Source of the DNA: Spongiibacteraceae bacterium UBA5047
GTDB lineage: Bacteria; Pseudomonadota; Gammaproteobacteria; Pseudomonadales; Spongiibacteraceae
Reading direction: 5' to 3'
Length of the DNA stretch: 64,000 nt
Assembly (NCBI GenBank): GCA_002415025.1
Contig: DIBR01000002.1
Coordinates: forward strand, 234,205 to 298,204
A program made the position numbers and the translations under genes. Shown in pieces: positions 7,655 to 16,550 of the stretch (position 1 is the first letter of the stretch; every line of letters begins with the position of its first letter). Under the pieces are notes generated by a model. That model was not told the DNA's origin and searched no databases. It saw only the letters and a list, made by a program, of their open reading frames with translations.

Positions 7655-8875
7655 ATGCGACTTGAAGACATCGATATCTATAACCCGGACAACTATGTAG
7701 CTGGCGTTCCGAGTGAGCAGTTCAGGTTGCTGCGTGATGAGGCTCCGGTGTTCTGGCACGCACATCCGGACGGTGGCGGCTATTGGGTTGTCAGTCGCTA
7801 TGAGGACGTGCGCAAGGTATCGCGCGATCACGCCACCTTTTCTGCCCAGCGCGGGTTTGTGGTCGTGGATGACCTGGCGCCCGAGATCCTCACGATGGCT
7901 CAGGGGCAGTTGCTGGGCATGGATCCGCCCAATCACGGTCCGATACGCAGGGCGGTGATCGAGCGCTTTACCTCGAAAATGCTCGTCGAAATGGAGCCGA
8001 TGGTGCGCGCCATTGCACGTGAAGCGGTGCAGTCGGCGCGTGCCAAAAGTGAATCCAATAATGGCGAGTGTAATTTTGTGTTCGATGCTGCCGGCGATCT
8101 GCCTACGGCGGTTATCTGCAGTTTGATGGGGGTGCCGCGCGATATGTGGGGGCAGATCCGGCATTGGTCGGATATGCAGACCTCGGCGGGTGACCCCGAC
8201 CTTGGTGCGAGCCCTGAAGAAACCCAGCAGGCGAGTATGGATATGGGCATGTACGGCTATCAGCTGGCGGAAGAACGCAAGGACGCCGATGGCAGTGATC
8301 TTATTTCGTTACTCATTAACGTGGAAGTTGATGGCCACAAAGTGACAGCGGCGGAGTTTGCGTCACTCTTTATTCAAATCACGGTGGCGGGAAACGAGAC
8401 CACGCGCTCCATGATCGCTGCGGGTATGCATGAGCTTTTAAAGCGACCGGAGTTGTACAAACAGCTTGAGGCCGATCCCTCTCTGCTGCCGGGCGCTGTT
8501 GAAGAAATGCTGCGCTGGTCGACGCCTTTGCACTATTTTCGCCGCACTGCTACTTGTGATACGGAGCTGCAGGGCCAGAAGATTCGCGAAAATGACCGTG
8601 TGGTGATGCTGTACTCGTCGGCAAACTTTGACGAGCGGGTATTTGAATCGCCAGACGTGTTTGACATTACCCGCTCGCCGAACCCGCATCTTGCCTTCGG
8701 GCACGGTATCCATTTGTGTCTGGGAGCCAATCTGGCGCGGCTGGAAGCGCGGGTATTTTTTGAGGAGTTTTTCGCTGTGTTCAGTGGCGTAGAGCTGGCG
8801 GGTGAGCCGAGGCGTATTCGTTCCAACCTGGTTAATGGTCTGAAAGACCTGCCGGTTCGCCTGTACGCGCGTTAA
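7655..8875 (+). CDS. Cytochrome P450
   Basis: Soluble bacterial P450 monooxygenase of 406 residues. The I-helix oxygen-activation motif AGNETT is at 245-250 and the K-helix ExxR is at 284-287 (EMLR). The haem loop FGHGIHLCLG is at 348-357, with Cys355 as thiolate ligand. The B-region phrase DPPNHGPIRR is typical of the class. The ATG at 7655 has GGAG eight bases upstream. No ferredoxin, ferredoxin reductase or second catabolic gene is adjacent, so redox partners must be elsewhere; the rubredoxin-reductase fusion at 27.4-28.8 kb is the only flavin/iron-sulphur electron carrier in the window. Bacterial P450s of this type oxidise terpenes, steroids, alkanes or fatty acids; the substrate cannot be deduced. 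Confidence 0.93.
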   Translation: MRLEDIDIYNPDNYVAGVPSEQFRLLRDEAPVFWHAHPDGGGYWVVSRYEDVRKVSRDHATFSAQRGFVVVDDLAPEILTMAQGQLLGMDPPNHGPIRRAVIERFTSKMLVEMEPMVRAIAREAVQSARAKSESNNGECNFVFDAAGDLPTAVICSLMGVPRDMWGQIRHWSDMQTSAGDPDLGASPEETQQASMDMGMYGYQLAEERKDADGSDLISLLINVEVDGHKVTAAEFASLFIQITVAGNETTRSMIAAGMHELLKRPELYKQLEADPSLLPGAVEEMLRWSTPLHYFRRTATCDTELQGQKIRENDRVVMLYSSANFDERVFESPDVFDITRSPNPHLAFGHGIHLCLGANLARLEARVFFEEFFAVFSGVELAGEPRRIRSNLVNGLKDLPVRLYAR

Positions 8876-8882
8876 TGCGTGT

Positions 8883-9242
8883 TCAGGCAGCGGAGACTGT
8901 TTGCTTTGAGGTGACTTTATTTGCCCATTGGCGCTGGGCAGTTTCCCGCGAGGGGTAAATCTCAACGCCGGCCTGAAACTCGTTGCCCACTTTGCAGGCC
9001 CATTTCACTTCGCCCACGAGGCTTAGCGGGTACTCTTCCCCGTTGTCGACGAAAATGCGCAGGATGCGCTCGGCATCCAGGGCCGCCTTGGTAGCGATCT
9101 GCATGCCGGTTGCGGAGATATCCATCGTGCGCGCCAGGGCCAGTTTGGCTGGCTGCATCGACTCGGGCTGTGCCGCCTCAATTTCAACAAAGACCAGCGA
9201 GTGGTCGTCAAAGCGGAGTTGTTGGCGTCTTTCCTGGCTCAT
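8883..9242 (-). CDS. PilZ domain protein
   Basis: Single-domain 119-residue protein expected to bind cyclic di-GMP. Both ligand motifs are present: RQQLR (RxxxR, residues 6-10) and DISATG (D/NxSxxG) about 35 residues later. No output domain is attached, so it probably acts by protein contact. It converges on the P450 gene and lies close to a response regulator and a second PilZ gene. The target process is unknown. Confidence 0.85.
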   Translation of the reverse strand: MSQERRQQLRFDDHSLVFVEIEAAQPESMQPAKLALARTMDISATGMQIATKAALDAERILRIFVDNGEEYPLSLVGEVKWACKVGNEFQAGVEIYPSRETAQRQWANKVTSKQTVSAA

Positions 9243-9467
9243 GCTGCATCCTGCAGAGAATTAGTGCGGCCAGATAATAGCATGGCGGATTTGAGCCACC
9301 CGGGCTCAACGGCGAAAATGTGACCTGTGTCTCACTGGTGGCTGCGGGCCGAAATAGCCTGAATCCGGTGCTGAATTGGAGAATAGGTACATTCAGCCAC
9401 TGGCATTGTGGCGCTATCCGCACTAACGTTAAGCAGCGGGTATTTATTTTTATGAGATGGCAAGATC

Positions 9468-9929
9468 ATGCTGACGGTAGACGATCGAAGTGCGCGCATC
9501 CTTTTGGTGGAGGACAATCCGGGCGATGTTGAGCTAACCCGGCGAGCGTTCAGGAAAATAGACGTCAACAACGACATCATCGTCGCGCGTGATGGTGATA
9601 TCGCCTTGCAGCGCTTGCGGCGCGAGGGCGAGTTTGCGGATTGCCCGCTTCCCGATCTTATCTTGCTGGACATTAATTTGCCCAAGGTTAACGGCAAGGA
9701 TGTGCTCAATGTGATCAAGAACGACCCACGGACAAGAATGATTCCGGTGATTATGTTGACAACATCGACCGACGCTGACGATGTGCGGGCGTCGTACTCG
9801 CGCCATGCCAACGCCTACCTGGCGAAACCGGTCACTCTCGGGGCTTTTATTGGTGTGGTCAGTTCGATTGAAGAGTTTTGGCTGTCGTTAACGATTATGC
9901 CCAAGCCTGAAGGCGAGTCCTCAGGCTGA
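9468..9929 (+). CDS. Single-domain response regulator (CheY/Rcp1-like)
   Basis: Stand-alone receiver protein of 153 residues. The acidic pocket is E15-D16, the phospho-acceptor is Asp68 in LILLDINLPKVNG, the switch Thr lies in IMLTTSTD, and the conserved Lys is in YLAKPV. The DNPGDVELTRRAF and LPKVNGKDVL phrasing resembles the Rcp1 subgroup that partners bacteriophytochrome-like histidine kinases. No kinase lies nearby. Its stop overlaps the convergent PilZ gene by nine bases. It probably relays a signal by protein contact, since there is no DNA-binding domain. Confidence 0.88.
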   Translation: MLTVDDRSARILLVEDNPGDVELTRRAFRKIDVNNDIIVARDGDIALQRLRREGEFADCPLPDLILLDINLPKVNGKDVLNVIKNDPRTRMIPVIMLTTSTDADDVRASYSRHANAYLAKPVTLGAFIGVVSSIEEFWLSLTIMPKPEGESSG

Positions 9930-10313
9930 CAGTGACTCGCTATGCCGATCGCCGGTGGTAGTCTGTTTGAGCAATAGGCGGCTCAGGCGGTTTTGCCACA
10001 GCAGATAATCGGTGCCGAGTTTGTCGTCGATCTTCAGGCCCATCAAGTAGCGATTTCCGGACGCCGCGACCGACCATCGAACGGTGCCAAACAAGGTGAG
10101 TTCGTTGCCGGATTCAAAATGAAAGCGCAGCCTGAATTCGCCGTGAGCCTCTAGCTTGGAGTCGCAGCGCACCATCAGTCCATGTTTGGATACGTTCAAT
10201 ACTTCACACTCCTGACGGCCGGCAGCGAGCTGAAAATCGTCACCCAGAAGATAGATATCCAGGCAGTCGGATTCCTCCAGCAGCAGACGACTTTCCTGTC
10301 GATTCTCAGGCAT
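9921..10313 (-). CDS. PilZ domain protein (second copy)
   Basis: Predicted cyclic di-GMP receptor of 130 residues. RQESR (RxxxR, residues 5-9) and NVSKHG (NxSxxG) form the ligand site. The rest is a small beta-barrel with FGTVRWSV and GLKI. It is divergent in sequence from the PilZ protein at 8883-9242, so this is not a recent tandem duplication. Placement beside a response regulator suggests joint output of phosphorelay and c-di-GMP signals, which is inference. Confidence 0.85.
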   Translation of the reverse strand: MPENRQESRLLLEESDCLDIYLLGDDFQLAAGRQECEVLNVSKHGLMVRCDSKLEAHGEFRLRFHFESGNELTLFGTVRWSVAASGNRYLMGLKIDDKLGTDYLLWQNRLSRLLLKQTTTGDRHSESLSA

Positions 10314-10397
10314 TGTGAAACCCCGTAAACCTTGTTGAGATTCCCACTTTACGCAGGCTCTGTGGAATTTATAGCCGTATTTCTACGTAGTGCAGGC

Positions 10398-11786
10398 TTA
10401 GCGCAGAATGGTCAACAAGCGGTCGAGCAGGCGCTCAAGTTTGGCGAGGGAGTTGCATTCGGCCACATAGTGACAGGCACTTTGGTAGCGCCTGATCTCC
10501 GAGTCGCCGGTATTCCAGTGGCTGCGGGGCTCCGGGTTGAACCACAGCAGTAATTTGGCGCGGTGATAAATGTCTCGCAAGTCTTCAAGGCCGGGGTCGG
10601 CGCTATTGGCTCGACCGTCGCCCAGAATAATGACGGTGGTGTTGCGGTCTATGCGACCGCGGTGTTCGTCGGCAAATTGCTTGAAACTGCTGCCGTAATC
10701 CGAGCTGCCGCGCGCCCAGCGCTGATTGACGATCTCGACTGCCTGCTCGGCGGGATTGCGATCGAACAGCTCGGAAACCTCAAACACCTGACTGGTAAAT
10801 ACAAAACTGCGAATACGCGGCATAACCTCGCTCATGCTGTACAAAAACAGCAGCAAAAAGCGGGCGTAGGTTGAAACGGAACCGCTAACGTCGCAGAGCA
10901 CGTAGAGTTTGGGTTGGTCGCGGCGTTTTTGCTTCCAGTAGGTATGGAAGGGTACCCCGCCGTAAGCAATATTGCGGCGCAGGGTCTTGGCCATGTCGAG
11001 CTTGCCGCGCCGGTCTATGCGGCGACGCTGGCGGTGGCGGGTTGCGAGCTTTTTCGCCAGTGCGCGAATTAGCGGCGGTAACTGCTTGAGGTGGTAGTGC
11101 TCCAGCGCCGACAGTCGGGTATTGCGCAGGGCCTGTTGTTGAATACTCCTGCCAGCGGCGTTGGCATTGAGCAGTAGCTGGTGTTCTACCGCATCGCGGG
11201 CGGCCATATCCAGTTCGTGGCGGCGTTGTTCCAGCCATTCTATCGGCCCTTCGAGCGAGTCGGACTCGATGGCCTTTAGTGCTTCAATGGCTTTGTCCAG
11301 CTGCCCAATGCCGGCGGCCTCGGCCAGGCGGCGACGGTAGATGCCTTTCTGGGTGTTAAAGCGTATGCCTTCGAGTTGCATTTCATCGGCCGCCTCCTGA
11401 ATGGCGACCGCCAGCGTGGACGGTCGCCCCTCTGTGGCGGCTCGTACCAGCGGGGCGTCCATGGCGGCAGCTACATCGGGGTCGGAGGCAACGGCATCGG
11501 GCAGGGAAAACTCGCCCGCTGCGGGGCTTGGTGCGGGCTTATCTTGCGGGCTTGCCGATTGTGCAGACTCGCCGCGCGCGTTGAAAAACAGTTCGAAGCA
11601 TCGCTCAAAGCGTTCTTTATCGGCATGGGTTTTGGTGAGTGTTGCCGCCAGGCTTTGGCGCAGCAGAGACTGGTCCGCATAACCAACCACGGCGGCGGCA
11701 TTTAAGGCGTCGAGTGTTTCGCTGGTAGATATCCGCACATCGTGCTGGCGCAGCGTGTTGATAAAACTCAGTAGGGATTGTTCCAC
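10398..11786 (-). CDS. CoxE-like von Willebrand factor A protein
   Basis: Protein of 462 residues with a C-terminal VWA/CoxE domain. The MIDAS-type sequence is present as LCDVSGSVS, with later GDGRAN and LLWFNPEP motifs. The N-terminal half is helical, with a low-complexity Ala/Pro segment near residue 90. It begins four bases after the moxR stop, with a GTG start at 11786 preceded by AGGG, so the two are one unit. MoxR ATPases and VWA partners act together as chaperones, for example CoxD/CoxE in metal insertion into carbon monoxide dehydrogenase. The client here is unknown. moaA lies two genes upstream, which hints at a molybdoenzyme link but does not prove one. Confidence 0.85.
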   Translation of the reverse strand: MEQSLLSFINTLRQHDVRISTSETLDALNAAAVVGYADQSLLRQSLAATLTKTHADKERFERCFELFFNARGESAQSASPQDKPAPSPAAGEFSLPDAVASDPDVAAAMDAPLVRAATEGRPSTLAVAIQEAADEMQLEGIRFNTQKGIYRRRLAEAAGIGQLDKAIEALKAIESDSLEGPIEWLEQRRHELDMAARDAVEHQLLLNANAAGRSIQQQALRNTRLSALEHYHLKQLPPLIRALAKKLATRHRQRRRIDRRGKLDMAKTLRRNIAYGGVPFHTYWKQKRRDQPKLYVLCDVSGSVSTYARFLLLFLYSMSEVMPRIRSFVFTSQVFEVSELFDRNPAEQAVEIVNQRWARGSSDYGSSFKQFADEHRGRIDRNTTVIILGDGRANSADPGLEDLRDIYHRAKLLLWFNPEPRSHWNTGDSEIRRYQSACHYVAECNSLAKLERLLDRLLTILR

Positions 11787-11790
11787 TGCC

Positions 11791-12720
11791 CTAGTCCAGT
11801 CCCTTGAGCAGCTCGCGAATTTCAGGTCGCACCAGCTGAATGTCTTCCTCAAATTTGAGAATGACATTGAGCGTGCTTTCAACCAGTTCGCGCGACAGGC
11901 TGCCGGCGTGCAGCAGCAAAAGCGCGCGAGCCCAGTCGAGGGTTTCGCTGACTGCCGGTGCCTTTTTCAGGTCCAGTTCACGGACCTGCTGAATAAAACC
12001 AACGAGTTGCCTGCTCAGTGCTGCAGGAATTTCGGGAACCCGGCTTTGCACAATTCGGGTTTCCAGTGCCCGGTCGGGAAAGTCGATATACAGGTGCAGG
12101 CAGCGGCGTTTTAGCGCATCGCTCAGGTCGCGCGTGTTGTTGCTGGTCAGAATGACGGTGGGTTTGGTGACCGCGGCAACCGTGCCGATTTCCGGAATAG
12201 ATACCTGGAAGTCGGACAGTATTTCGAGCAGCAGCGATTCAAATTCGTAGTCGGATTTGTCAATTTCGTCGATCAGCAGTACGGCGCCCTGTGGCTCGCG
12301 CAGGGCTTTCAACAGCGGCCTGGGTTCGAGAAACTCGTCGGAGTAAAAAATATCGCCGAAACTTTTTAAACGTTCGACGGATTCAGAGAGCCCTTGGGCG
12401 CCTTGTAAAATATCGTGCAACTGTTCTTTGAGTACCTGGCTGTAGAGCAACTGCTTGGAGTACTTCCAGTCGTAGAGCGCCTTGCTTTCATCGAGCCCTT
12501 CATAGCACTGCAGGCGTACCAGCGGTAATGCACAATGCTCGGCGGTGGCTTTGGCCAGTTCGGTTTTGCCGACGCCGGGCGGGCCTTCCACCAGAATGGG
12601 CCGCTGCAACTGTTGGGCGAGAAATACTGTGGTGGCGATGGCCTCGCTGGCAATGTATCCCGCGCGGGCAAAACCGTCGATAAATTCGCTGACAGCCGAG
12701 CTGGCTGTGGATTGCTGCAC
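11791..12720 (-). CDS. MoxR-family AAA+ ATPase
   Basis: AAA+ ATPase of 309 residues of the MoxR/CoxD type, which remodels or activates partner complexes. Walker A is GPPGVGKT (residues 46-53), Walker B is VLLIDEIDK, sensor 1 is in ILTSNNTRDLSDALKRRC, and the arginine finger region follows. It is directly upstream of the VWA protein with a four-base gap, the usual MoxR-VWA pair. The cupin gene ends 41 bases upstream, so moaA, cupin, moxR and coxE could share one transcript. Confidence 0.92.
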   Translation of the reverse strand: MQQSTASSAVSEFIDGFARAGYIASEAIATTVFLAQQLQRPILVEGPPGVGKTELAKATAEHCALPLVRLQCYEGLDESKALYDWKYSKQLLYSQVLKEQLHDILQGAQGLSESVERLKSFGDIFYSDEFLEPRPLLKALREPQGAVLLIDEIDKSDYEFESLLLEILSDFQVSIPEIGTVAAVTKPTVILTSNNTRDLSDALKRRCLHLYIDFPDRALETRIVQSRVPEIPAALSRQLVGFIQQVRELDLKKAPAVSETLDWARALLLLHAGSLSRELVESTLNVILKFEEDIQLVRPEIRELLKGLD

Positions 12721-12761
12721 CTTGTGTGACTCCTTGTAACCAAATGGCCTGCGTTCCGGCC

Positions 12762-13232
12762 CTAATTTTTACAGAGTGGCTGCAGTTGCGGCCAATGCTC
12801 GGGATAACGTGCGCGTATTTCAGCGGCGCTCGCCATGTCGTGATCGTCGTAATCAAAACCGGGACAAACGGCTTCGGAGATAAGCCCGAATTCCCCACAG
12901 AGTAATTGAGAGGCCTTCCAGAATCCACCAGGTACGGTGAGTTGCGGGTGCTGCCCCTTCAGTACATCCGGCCCCAGGGTGTAATGCAGCAATTTACCTT
13001 CGGGGCTCAGGAGTGTGTAGCTCAGCGGGCTACCGCCTTGCCAGAAGTGAACAATGTCAGAGCGATTTCGATGCAGGTGCCCGGTGGGTTGGTCATCGGT
13101 CAGCAGGTAGTAGATGCAGCTCATCAGTCGCCGCCCGCGCTGTTGCAGGGGAGACTCGTAGCTGCGCCGGAAATACCCGCCCTCGGGGTGCGGGCTCAGG
13201 GCAAGCCCGGTGATGAGGGACTGTTTATCCAC
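12762..13232 (-). CDS. Cupin protein, DUF985 (Cupin_5) family
   Basis: Single-domain beta-barrel protein of 156 residues. It matches the Cupin_5/DUF985 family by LSPHPEGGYFRRSYES at the start, IYYLLTDDQPTGHLHRNRSDIVHFWQG in the middle and VCPGFDYDDH at the end. The His and Glu residues of the cupin metal motif appear intact. Its start overlaps the moaA stop by eight bases, so translation is probably coupled. No function is established for this family in bacteria to my knowledge. Confidence 0.85.
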   Translation of the reverse strand: MDKQSLITGLALSPHPEGGYFRRSYESPLQQRGRRLMSCIYYLLTDDQPTGHLHRNRSDIVHFWQGGSPLSYTLLSPEGKLLHYTLGPDVLKGQHPQLTVPGGFWKASQLLCGEFGLISEAVCPGFDYDDHDMASAAEIRARYPEHWPQLQPLCKN

Positions 13233-14235
13233 CGGTCATGTTCATAAAGCGCACAATCTGCGGTTCGTTGTCATTCAACTCAAAGTGGTGGCGTTCGGGT
13301 TTGAGTGACATGGCGCTGCGAATGACCTGCTGCAGGCGTTCGCTGTCACCGGGAAATTCGTCAAGTGTGGCCTTGAGATCGGCGGAGTGTTCGTTGCCCA
13401 GACAGAGCAACAGGCGGCCCTCAACGGTGACGCGAACGCGGTTACACAAGTGGCAGAAGTTGTGGCTGTGCGGCGAGATAAAGCCGACCCGACTGGGGCT
13501 GTCGACCATGCGATAGTAGGTGGAGGGACCGCCGGTGCTCTCGCCGCTTGCGCTCAGGGGATAGCGAAAGTCGATGAGCTCGCGCAGTTCGTCGCTGGAG
13601 CAGAAGCTGAGTGCGCGGCTGTGCTCGTCAATAATGCCCAGCGGCATTTCTTCGATGAAGGAGATGTCTATGCCCTTGTGCCGGGCGAATTCAACCAGTG
13701 CCAGCGCTTCGTCGTCATTGCGGCCCCTGAGGATAACGGCGTTCAGTTTGATGCGTGAAAAGCCTGCATCGATGGCAGCGTCGATGCCGCGCAGGACTTT
13801 GCTCAGGTCGCCGGTGCGGGTCAGTTGCCGGAACTTGCTTTCGTCCAGGCTATCCAGGCTAATGTTTACGCCTGTGACGCCAGCGGCTTTTAATGCCGCT
13901 GCGTATTTGTCGAGCCGGGCGCCGTTAGTTGTCAGGTGTAATTGCTTGAGGCCGTTCAGTTGCCCCAGTCGCTCAACCAGGGTCATCAGATTGTTGCGCA
14001 CCAGAGGTTCGCCACCGGTCAGGCGTATTTTGCTGACGCCGAGGGCGACGAAGGCGGCGGCGACATCGTAGAGTTGTTCCAGCGACAGGATCTGGCTGCG
14101 TGGCAAAAAGGTCATGTCTTCAGCCATGCAGTATACGCAGCGGAAATCGCAGCGGTCGGTAACCGACAAGCGCAGGTAATCAATTCGCCGGTCAAAGCGA
14201 TCAATCAGGTTTGATGGTTGAAGGTGACTGCTCAT
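13225..14235 (-). CDS. moaA: GTP 3',8-cyclase, molybdenum cofactor synthesis
   Basis: Radical SAM enzyme that starts molybdopterin synthesis by converting GTP to 3',8-cyclo-GTP. The 336-residue length is usual. The SAM cluster cysteines are Cys29, Cys33 and Cys36 in DRCDFRCVYC. The C-terminal cluster is in FCHLCNRVRVTVEGRLLLCLG. The protein ends with the Gly-Gly tail (MTGG) needed for activity in MoaA. No moaC, moaD, moaE or molybdoenzyme gene is in the window. It heads a leftward run with a cupin gene, moxR and coxE. Confidence 0.95.
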   Translation of the reverse strand: MSSHLQPSNLIDRFDRRIDYLRLSVTDRCDFRCVYCMAEDMTFLPRSQILSLEQLYDVAAAFVALGVSKIRLTGGEPLVRNNLMTLVERLGQLNGLKQLHLTTNGARLDKYAAALKAAGVTGVNISLDSLDESKFRQLTRTGDLSKVLRGIDAAIDAGFSRIKLNAVILRGRNDDEALALVEFARHKGIDISFIEEMPLGIIDEHSRALSFCSSDELRELIDFRYPLSASGESTGGPSTYYRMVDSPSRVGFISPHSHNFCHLCNRVRVTVEGRLLLCLGNEHSADLKATLDEFPGDSERLQQVIRSAMSLKPERHHFELNDNEPQIVRFMNMTGG

Positions 14236-14294
14236 ATGACAGTGATACTACCATAGGGAGCCTGTGCCGCCGAGGGTTTGCGCTGGCTGACGTG

Positions 14295-16490
14295 TCAGGC
14301 CAGAGGGGGCGTTTCCCCGGTGTTGGCGCTACTGTGCTCTCGTAGCCAGTTGACAAAGTCTTCGGGTGGAAGGGGTTTGGCAAACAGAAAGCCCTGAAAC
14401 TGTTTGGCGCTCAGCGATTTCAGGGCCTGAAACTGGGCGTCGGTTTCCACGCCTTCAATCACAACCTGAAGTCCCAGCGAATTGCCGATGTCAATCATGC
14501 TGCGCAGCAAGCTGCGCCCGCGAAGGGAGTCGAATTTGTCGACAAAGCTTTTGTCGACTTTTAACGTATCGAGCGGTAGTTCGCTCAGGTAGGACAACGA
14601 CGAAAAGCCGGTGCCGAAGTCATCGAGGGAAATATGTATGCCCGCGTCCCGTAGGCGCCGAAGATGTTCGCGCGTGCGCGAAATGTCATCTACCAGGGCC
14701 GATTCGGTGAGTTCGAAACTCAGGCCGTTTGCCGAAACGCCCTTGTCGGCGAGTGTTTTCAATACGGTGTCGGCAAAATCGTCAGATTGTAATTGCCAGG
14801 GACTGACATTGAGCGAGAGGCGACCGTCAAACCCGCTGTCTGCGGTTTGCCATTGCTTAAGCTGATCACAGCACGCTTCGATAACCCATTGCCCGATGCG
14901 GGTCATCATGCCGCTGCGCTCTGCGAGCGGGATGAAGTGGGTCGGCGCCAGCATGCCGCGCTCGGGGTGTTGCCAGCGCAGTAGTGCTTCGGCTCCGGTA
15001 AAGCGCAGTTCATCGTCAACTTGCGGCTGGTAGTGGAGCAACAGTTCGCGGTGTTCGATGGCCTCGCGCAGATCATTTTCCAATAAGCGTTCTTCCGCCT
15101 TCGCCTCGGCCAGGTCTTTATTGAAATAAACAAAGCCGTACTTGTCGCCGCTGTTTTGCGCGGCCTCAAGCGCCAGGTCTGCCCGCTGCATCGCATCTTG
15201 CACGGTATCGTTTGGCAGCAAGTGGGTAACACCGATACTGTATGTTAATTCATACGCCTGAAAGCCGATCAGGAAGGGGCGTTTCAGCTCATGCGGCCCC
15301 TGCCATTCGATATTGCCGCGATCCCGGTCAATAGCCAACTGCTCGGGCTGAACGGTCAACAGGGCAAAATTACTTTCGGAAATGCGGGCCCCCAGAGATT
15401 GATAACGTGCGATCAATTTAAATCGATCGGTAAATTCCAGCAAAATTCGGTCGGTATTTGTTTCGCCAAAGGTTTGCCGAAACTTTCTTAGCTGATTGAT
15501 ATGAATCAGGATCAGAATAATATTGGAATCGCCGGAATTAATGCGTTCCTGCATGCGCTCGCGCAGGTGGAACTGGTTGGGGAGGCCGGTGAACTCGTCA
15601 GTGTGTGCGAGCGCGATGGCACGTTCTTCCGCCTGCGTTCGACGATTGACTTCTTCTTCGAGCTGGTCTGTTTGCTGGTGAAGCTCGGTGAGCAACTCGC
15701 GCTGCTCGTTCGCAAAGAGAATTGAGATGATGATAAGCAAGTAAAACGGGGATATGCCGTTGGGAATCTTGAAATCGACTACGCCCAGGTGAAAAAGCAG
15801 GGTGCCCACTATGGGGATTGCAAGAACGATGGCGAATGAGCACAACAGCGCGGCAACAGGTTTTCGCCCCGCTTTATAGAGTCTGGTGCCGCACCATATT
15901 ATCCACGCAGTACCCAGTGTGCTGACGGCCATAATGGCCGTAGCCATCTTGCTGCCGGTGTAGGTGTACTCGGTAACCGGACCTAACACACCTTGCGAAA
16001 CACCCTGTATTTCAACCGAGTCGAGCAGGATGCCAAAGGGTTTGGTCAGGCTATAAATTGACAGTGCAGCCAGCACTGCCACGGCGCCGTTGGTGATGAC
16101 TCTGGCGTAGCGCCGGGACTGCAAGCCGGCCAGGCTGGTTGCCAGCCAGAATACACCTGCGAAGTAGCCAAGTGCTCCCAGCGTTTGCCAGTGCAGGGCG
16201 TGACTTGCGCTTTCTATGTTATCTGCCCCGAGAAACTGTGCCGTCGCAAAAAGGTAGGTTGCGGTGAACACGCAGCTGACAATAAGTGCTCGGTGCACAT
16301 AAACGTTGCGGCTGAAAGTGCCGAGCCACAGATACTGCAGCAGGGTGAATATGGCGACTGCGCCGCCGATGTTAAGTAAGCCGATCACTTTCCGAATCCG
16401 GCATTGTTGAATTGAATTTGGCGCGGTCGAGTCATCAGGCTGGCAGCCGGTGTCAGGTATGGAGTGAGAAGTATGGGCGACAGGGCGCAT
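14295..16490 (-). CDS. Membrane GGDEF/EAL protein, predicted c-di-GMP phosphodiesterase
   Basis: Signalling protein of 731 residues from the ATG at 16490; a TTG 15 codons earlier is possible. The N-terminal third (about 30-270) has seven or so predicted membrane helices. A short coiled coil follows. The GGDEF domain (about 295-455) is degenerate: the active-site position reads ARISESNFALL, so cyclase activity is unlikely. The EAL domain (about 470-720) keeps EALLRW, NVSPWQL, ELTES, DDFGTGFSSLSYL, VDKSF and EGVET, so it should hydrolyse cyclic di-GMP. The two PilZ proteins at 8.9 and 9.9 kb are plausible downstream readers. The signal sensed by the membrane domain is unknown. Confidence 0.9.
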   Translation of the reverse strand: MRPVAHTSHSIPDTGCQPDDSTAPNSIQQCRIRKVIGLLNIGGAVAIFTLLQYLWLGTFSRNVYVHRALIVSCVFTATYLFATAQFLGADNIESASHALHWQTLGALGYFAGVFWLATSLAGLQSRRYARVITNGAVAVLAALSIYSLTKPFGILLDSVEIQGVSQGVLGPVTEYTYTGSKMATAIMAVSTLGTAWIIWCGTRLYKAGRKPVAALLCSFAIVLAIPIVGTLLFHLGVVDFKIPNGISPFYLLIIISILFANEQRELLTELHQQTDQLEEEVNRRTQAEERAIALAHTDEFTGLPNQFHLRERMQERINSGDSNIILILIHINQLRKFRQTFGETNTDRILLEFTDRFKLIARYQSLGARISESNFALLTVQPEQLAIDRDRGNIEWQGPHELKRPFLIGFQAYELTYSIGVTHLLPNDTVQDAMQRADLALEAAQNSGDKYGFVYFNKDLAEAKAEERLLENDLREAIEHRELLLHYQPQVDDELRFTGAEALLRWQHPERGMLAPTHFIPLAERSGMMTRIGQWVIEACCDQLKQWQTADSGFDGRLSLNVSPWQLQSDDFADTVLKTLADKGVSANGLSFELTESALVDDISRTREHLRRLRDAGIHISLDDFGTGFSSLSYLSELPLDTLKVDKSFVDKFDSLRGRSLLRSMIDIGNSLGLQVVIEGVETDAQFQALKSLSAKQFQGFLFAKPLPPEDFVNWLREHSSANTGETPPLA

Positions 16491-16550
16491 CGCGTACAGG
16501 GTGAAAGTGTTAGAGCGTGATGCGCTATACAGCAATACATGAGGTAGCCC

